From contig OZ316892.1 in assembly GCA_973895155.1 (NCBI GenBank), positions 21,452,001 through 21,516,000 on the forward strand: a stretch of 64,000 nucleotides of DNA, read 5' to 3'. The position numbers were made by a program, and so were the translations under genes. Source of the DNA: Marsupella aquatica (lineage: Eukaryota > Marchantiophyta). Of this stretch, positions 58,097-64,000 are shown piece by piece. The notes under the pieces are model-generated. The model saw nothing but the letters and a program-made list of their open reading frames with translations, ran no database searches and was not told the origin of the DNA. Position 1 is the first letter of the stretch. Every line of letters starts with the position of its first letter.

Positions 58097-58315
58097 ATCA
58101 GTCTATTCATTAAAACTGGAAAATTCTTTGATCTTTGGACATTTAGGCACTAAAAATATATATATTTGGGCACAAGAATTGTACATTTGGGCAGTGGGAG
58201 TTGTACATTTGGGCACCAGATGTTGTACATTTGGGGGATCAAGATTGTACATAGGAGAAAATGAAATATTAATTTGGATTCTAAAGAAAAACATTTGGGT
58301 GATAATAATGTAAAA
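58097..58315. repeat. GTACATTTGGGC motif cluster 2
   Basis: Four or five units of ~20-24 bases, TTGTACATTTGGGCANN, lie in tandem at 58160-58250. The left flank CTATTCATTAAAA is shared with the cluster at 38090-38480. Confidence 0.6.
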
Positions 58316-58760
58316 TATGTTGGATAAGAAGTAGAACTTACTTACATTGATTCAATTTGACTAATAGTAAGAATATAACTGTCTAGTAAAGCTTCAATAT
58401 GATCTCTACTCTTAGCTAGCTAAATAAACCTTCTACTTAGTTACTAATAAAGAGCAGCTCGAGGGTCATTAAATTTGAATGATACCTGGCTTACTATCCA
58501 TTGAGACAAGTAATTTGTTACATTCTAAGCAACTCGAGTTGAAACTAAGGTTTACTAGTAAGAGGCACTCACATCCTATCATGGATATTAAGACTTCATG
58601 TAATATATAGTCTGTATTGATATAATAATTAATTAAAGCAATTATAAAGGTATCCAAGTCAATTACCTCCACCTATTCAAACTAGTATCCCAAAATATTA
58701 TAATAATTAGTTACTTAAATGGATATATTACTTAGTACTAACCAACAGTAAGTACTAAAG

Positions 58761-58895
58761 ACATGTCTGATTCCAAACTAATTGACATAGGCTCCCTCAC
58801 TCTGACATGTCTAATTCCAAACTAATTGACATAGACTCCCTCACTCTAACATGTCTAATTCCAAACTAAATGACATAGACTCCCTTACTCTGACA
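58761..58895. repeat. Three 44-base tandem units
   Basis: Units start at 58761, 58805 and 58849. Each contains ACATGTCTAATTCCAAACTA and GACATAGACTCCCTCACTCT with 1-3 differences. Located just past the stop codon of the minus-strand gene at 58921. Confidence 0.9.
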
Positions 58896-58920
58896 GAGTG
58901 ACTACTAAAAAACATTTGAC

Positions 58921-60150
58921 TTACTCAACAATCCCTTCCATGTAGGTTTTGAGTGTTTTCAAAACATTCTTGGGAATGGTCAAACCTCTATCAATTATAT
59001 TTTCTTCTCTAGAGCGTGACTTGAATCCATACATAGCAGAATTAGCAAATTGCCAACGTTCAGTGGCACTGTCAAACCCAGGATCCACCTCCCAAGTCTT
59101 AGTGGTCTGAAAGCAACGTGAATATTGCACATGATCCGGTGCATCATGCTTACCATGTTTAGGCCTCCACCATTGCACTTGGAACATAGGAGCATACCGT
59201 GTACTAGTAGGAGAATTCTCATTGCATTGCAAGTCTCCTGAAGGAACTTCATGGTTTGGGTCCACAACACCCAAAGCTCTCATCAACCAGAAACGTTCTT
59301 TCCCATTCTTCTTTTCCCATTCATCCTCTGGACGGAGAAATACAAAGTGACCCTCTTGAATGTCCTGCAGAGGAATCCAACACGTGCAAGTTCTCGCTCG
59401 TGTCGAGCGCCAACAAATGTTGCAGCTTGATCCTCCATCTCTTCCAGGTGCTCATTCTGAAGCTCCACCATTTGTGGATTCTGTGTACTACTACTAGGCT
59501 CCCCCAATGGTTCAGAGGTTCCTGTACTATTAACCTTGTAACCAGTTTCCTGGTTGGTTTTGGCCAAAATTCATATGTCAATGCTAACTGTATTTCTGCC
59601 TCCCCTTCAATTGTAAGCTCCCCAGATAATACTTGCACCACCATCTCCCAATATTTCACCAAAGGAAACCGCTCATGATATGCTGTAGAGGTCTCATCCT
59701 TACAACTCTTCTTCAAAAACTCAATGTAATGATTAAGGAATGGGATGATTTCTTCAACCTTGCCTCGTACATCCCCGGAGATGGGTTTTGCAAATGGTTG
59801 ACCTTCTGGTAAAATGAGAGCATTGGTGTTGGAATCAGTTCTCCAAATGGACCTTCCGGTTGGAGGGTACCAAGGTTGTTTCACATGTGCTTTGTATTGA
59901 TATATATATATATATTGGAACATTATCTCTCATAGAGAAAAGAAATGCCACTGGTTTTGAGTGACCCTCTATGTCTTTTACCTTGAAAGTTTTCAAAAAC
60001 TCTTTGTAAGCTGCAACCTCTTGGATCAACCGTGGGACAGGATGAATGCTTTCACACTCCCAAACCTCAGCCATCAACCCCAAGAGGGTAGAAACCTCCT
60101 TGTACTTCACTTGGTTGGATACTTTCAAAAACAATGCATTGACATCCCCC
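58921..60150 (-). CDS. Hypothetical protein, mobile-element-associated
   Basis: Minus-strand coding segments in order: ~60150-59930 (ALFLKVSNQ ... VWECESIHPVPRLIQEVA), ~59905-59560 (WYPPTGRSIWRTDS, VEEIIPFLNHYIEFLKKS, YHERFPLVKYWEMV), 59567-59390 (helical, HLEEMEDQAATFVGARHE), and ~59390-58921 (IPLQDIQEGHFVFLRPEDE, FQVQWWRPKHGK, TWEVDPGF, ending IVE-stop). A (TA)n run sits between the first two segments and frame changes occur near 59560 and 59390. The last segment looks like a compact beta domain (EGxFVFLRP, VQWW) such as a BAH- or Tudor-like module, which is inference. It lies directly downstream of the larger minus-strand gene at 61069, so it may be its partner in one element. Confidence 0.4.
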
Positions 60151-60179
60151 TAGGCCCCCAGCCTTTGTATTGGTAAGGG

Positions 60180-61060
60180 GTATACGTGCGTATAGCCCCT
60201 TATCACATACCCCTTATTATTTTTGGTCACCGATAGATTTATCTCTTGTTATTCTTAAAAACTTAATTTTAGAGAATTTATTTACCCCTTGCAAAAATTA
60301 TAAATCTACCATTAATCAAATTTAAAAAGGTCTTAAAATATTATAAATTTTTGAAAAATATTTAAAAATATACAAAACTCATTAAAGGTATACCATAGAA
60401 AAATAGGTATCTATATAAAAAATAGTATTGGAATGGAGAAGAAGACTCAACTTTAGCACATATAACAATGAATCACTCTGCTCTAGCACATGTAATAGTG
60501 CTTTAACTTTAACAGTGTTTCTAGCACATATAAGAGTGCTTCATTATGATTTAGCACATGAAGCAGTGCTTACAAATCTACCTATTGTCTATAAAGGGCA
60601 TATATGTAAAAGTATTTATACAACTATTTTCTAATAATCTTATAAAAGCATTATTTCTAGAAAACATTTTGCTATAAACATGTAAAAGTGTTTGCAAAAG
60701 TTCTGAACTAAGAGGCCGGGCACACATTTAGGGTTTAGTGCATACAAAACTTCTATCTGAACTAAGAGAACACTCTTGCAAAATTCTCAACTTATATGTC
60801 CTCCTCTTGTCTTCCATCTTCAAAAGATCCTGAGTGAACACAATAAAAAAAAATTACATCAAAAGCATTAATGATTTGTCCAAATTAAACTATTATGTGG
60901 AGTAATATGTGAGCCTAATGAGCATATGTTTTACTATGTCATATCAAATGGGATATCAAATTGTTCACAAAAGCAAACAGGATCTTAAGAACTTGCCTTA
61001 GAAAAAATCTTGTCTCCTTGCATGGCTGAAGTCTCAGAATATAACCATTTACCCTTCTAT
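60180..61060. other. A/T-rich spacer
   Basis: No coding exon. 60175-60205 is a near-perfect palindrome (AAGGGGTATACG, TG, CGTATAGCCCCTT). A CTCTAGCACATRTAA-type word recurs four times at 60450-60570. Confidence 0.45.
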
Positions 61061-61068
61061 GGTATCAA

Positions 61069-64000
61069 TCACTTATGGGCTTTAGCAAAATCATCCAGCA
61101 AGTTTGCATCAGCGGGATGCAAATGAAAAACATTTGGAGTTGTGGGATTCACTGATAGTGTCACGTTTGATATCACACAATCCAAATCGATCCATTGAGG
61201 ATCACAAACATTGTAAGCAAATCTGTGCTTACTATTTCCAATCCTTGAAAACCATTCAAAACGAACTCTTACAGCTTCTTCACCGCCAGGCCTATCAAGT
61301 AAATCCATTGATTGTCTTGTTCTACCCATCACCCGACCCTGATATTTTCGTTGGATGCATTGTACCCTCCCTATCCACCAAGTGTACTTAAGGGTATCAG
61401 GTACTGTGGTAACGTTCACAGGTTCTCCCCTTGGCTTTTTTGGATTGGGAGCAGAAGATCCATTTGTTGTCCCACATTCTTTCCTTGCTCTTTTCCCTTT
61501 CATGGCTTTTTGTATAGCCTCAGTGGCTCTTGTGGCCCGAGTCTGTACTGTTGTATCAGCAAAGAGAACTCCACAATCACTACCCACAGTCATGAACATG
61601 GTGACTGCTCCTACTCGATCTTTGGGTGCATCAACTAAATTGTTGAAGTACAAGCTCTGTTTCACTCTAGTCAAACGATCTTTACTTACATTGGGGTTAC
61701 CAACTAGTTGGCTTACCAATGTGCTCTTGTATATAGTCCGACCATCAAAACTCACAGTTGGTCTGATGTCAAGAACAGGTTGTCCATACACCAAGTCTGA
61801 ATGCATTTCAGACATAACAGCTGAACAATGATCCCCTACTATTGCAATGCTTGGCCTTTCACTATCTTCAATGATCTCACTACTTTCTGCCATTGCCATA
61901 TCAGTTGGAAGTGTTGGGATAGTTACATTAGCTGCAATTTGCCTGATCTCCCCGCCTGATTCTTCATCATCACTATCAACAGGTGCAAGATCCTCCACCT
62001 TAACATCACACCATCCTCCAAACTTGGACCCTTTTTTTTCAGTAATCCAAGGTGATTCCCACCATACTTTATCCCTACAAGATGTAGATGGATTCATCTG
62101 CAACTCGATTCCTACAGTCTGGGCTAAAAGTAACCCTTCTTTCAGAGCTACCACAACTTCCTCATTGGTTTCAATACCTGTGTAGTCGATTAACAGAAGT
62201 ACCAACTTGTACCGGTATTGGATGCAATTTCATCCAAATATTGCAATGCTTCTTGTGACTTTTTCCAGCCCCTCTGATCCCTTTGCTGAGATCCATTGCA
62301 GCCAACCTATTCAACGATGTTGCACAGTCAATCAACTCAGAGAAATCATAACTACGCTCATTCCCTTTCATTCCTCCTACTTTGGAGAAAAACTGTTCAC
62401 ATGCATCAGATCCTGTCAAATGCAATGGCACATTTGGCAAATGTCTGAAATTATCCCTGAATTGGATAATTAGAAGTACCACAAAGTGCACAGACATCTG
62501 AATATCAAGAAATGTCTGCATAGGGACACAACTCACAGTAAAATTGATTGCTGTCGTGTTACCTCCAACACTATGATTTCCATGAAAACACCATAATCGC
62601 CAAAGGCGAAAAAAGAAACTAACTTTGGCACAGAGAACAACCCGCTCTCTCAAGGTGAGACAAGGATTCATAAATATATCCAAGTAATCACCACATATTG
62701 TGAGATACATCTCAGTCCCCAGAGTTCGCTCAACTCTTGCATCTTTCCTTTCACGAAGCATTCTTAGTGCCTTCACAACTTTTCTACTACATAATCGTTG
62801 TGCACTGGCCCAATTCTGTCTATCATTCCGTGTAACATCACCTTTGTTCAACCCATTATCCAAGTTGCTATATAAACGTTGGAGAGTGTCCAAGTTACTG
62901 ATTCCAGCCACCTCTGTTCCCAGCTTCAAAGTTCTGGCAGCAGAATCAAGTGGGTTTATTAACTTCTTTCCATTATGAATGTAATCCTGATCATGTAAAC
63001 CAACAGCATGTGTATGACGTCCATTGGTAGTGAATGAGTGGCTCAATAGCCAACCTTCCCATCTCAAATTCTGTCTTTGCCCTTGATATGAGCTTTGACC
63101 AGTGTAGTCTTCTAGCATCAGCTTTCTCCTTCGTGCATCTCCATCACTAGCATGACCCAAGAGAGGACCAACTGAGTCTAGACAATATTTAGCCCACAAA
63201 GTGTCTGTGGACTTCCATTGTTGATTGACAAAATCTGCAGTAAACTTACCGCATGTACTCATGGCTACCATGCAAAATTTAGGAAATCTTTCTGCAAGAG
63301 GATTTACTACTATACATCGGGCCTGGTTTCCAATTTTGTAATTCTCAAAGGTATCAGTGATTTTGCTGAAACCCTCCTCTCCTGCTCCAACCTTTATTGT
63401 CAAGCCAACCACACACTGGTGATCCTCTTTCAACCCACAAAACCCCAATAAGGTGTCATGTTTTGGTTGCCATCTGCAACACAGCCATCCACAATAGTGG
63501 TCAGCCACAGACCTATTGAGGAGAGGGATAACAGCCAAAAATTTACTACAGACTGTAGGATGTTGTCCAGGGGAATGAAATCACCTGACTGTCCGCTTAA
63601 GACAGGTCTCATCTTCTGCCAAATAGCATGGCACGGGACCTGTGATCCCCATCCTTTGCTTTAGTTGAGAGTATACAGCAGCAACAAACTTGAACTGGTC
63701 AGCATGCAAACCAGGCCTAAATACAGCCATGGCTCTCCTGTCCCATTGAAGGGTGTTCAGACTAGGGCCTAATGCATTACTTTGCAAGCAGTCCACCACA
63801 CGCCTGCCACCGTGTTGGAACAATATCTGGGAAAGAAGTTTAGTGCCAGGCCGAAAGGTGTTTCCTTCTTTCTTCCTATTAAGATTTGCAGCTACATCTC
63901 GCAACAAGTCCCATAGGGCCTCTCTCCCACCAAATGCACCACGCTGGTGAGCCAAGACTATGTCATTGCAAAACTTGTACATGTCTTTCCTACTTCCAGA
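61069..64000 (-). CDS. Large DDE-type transposase-like protein, 5' end beyond window
   Basis: The frame is open to the right edge. Exon a (64000-63585) ends AEDETCLKRTV and joins through a 111-base intron (63584-63474) in phase to exon b (63473-~62190): RWQPKHDTLLGFCG, GHASDGDARRRKLM, HDQDYIHNGKKLINPLDSA, DRQNWASAQRLCSRK, TGSDACEQFFSKVGG. A one-base frame change near 62190 leads to the last part (to 61069: ALKEGLLLAQ, KVWWESPW, then YKSTLVSQL and SKDRLTRVKQS). These blocks match, from memory, a family of long uncharacterised proteins scattered through plants, oomycetes and cnidarians. Asp of DET, Asp of SDGD and Glu of CEQFF could be a DDE triad in an RNase H fold, as in P-element-type transposases (inference). 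The frameshift suggests a recently inactivated copy. Confidence 0.65.

Noticed and set aside
1-64000. tRNA, rRNA, CRISPR and riboswitch features
   Set aside because: No cloverleaf, conserved rRNA core, regular direct-repeat/spacer array or riboswitch core was found by reading; a covariance-model search could still find diverged tRNAs or small RNAs.

Overview
The window looks like nuclear DNA of a land plant. Supporting evidence: GT-AG introns; a plant TALE homeobox gene with the intron that plant TALE genes usually carry in helix 3; an ABA2/SDR110C-type dehydrogenase; SKP1-like genes; a plant-specific small zinc-ribbon protein; a Ty1/copia gag-protease remnant; CACTA-like termini. A bryophyte, perhaps a liverwort, is my best guess, but that is inference from the divergent TALE and SKP1 sequences and the low gene density. 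No bacterial, organellar or viral replicon features, CRISPR arrays, rRNA or tRNA genes were seen.

Layout. 1-8.4 kb: transposon-like genes. One ends in a long Gly/Ser-rich tail (942-2012) and is followed by a 1.2-kb field of TCCGAT/ATCGGA motifs with CACTA-type ends. A second, five-exon gene (6581-8386) keeps an open frame throughout. 8.4-14 kb: no intact gene; a nested MITE (9656-10417) sits in an old SKP1-locus remnant, with low-complexity arrays around it. 14.1-23.5 kb: the most gene-like part. It holds a three-exon SDR gene whose catalytic residues are replaced and which carries a ~620-residue repetitive charged tail, the 3' end of an unrecognised gene, and a zinc-ribbon gene. 25.9-33.2 kb: a minus-strand SKP1-like copy, then a five-exon gene encoding two TALE homeodomains in one 364-residue protein. 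33-46 kb: repeat-rich, with a dead CACTA-like gene split by a hAT-like MITE and a SNF2/RING helicase pseudogene. 46.5-52.8 kb: three more SKP1-like copies, two of them head-to-head. 53-58 kb: a truncated copia element and other retro-like debris. 58.9-64 kb: two minus-strand genes of a large uncharacterised mobile-element-like family, the second running off the right edge.

The genes do not form an operon or pathway. The common thread is duplication and decay. Every SKP1 copy is damaged in its own way, and the transposon genes carry nested insertions. The two items most worth following are the SDR pseudoenzyme fusion (14102-17879) and the tandem TALE homeodomain gene (30736-32663). Exon models were joined by hand from splice signals and reading phase, without RNA evidence.
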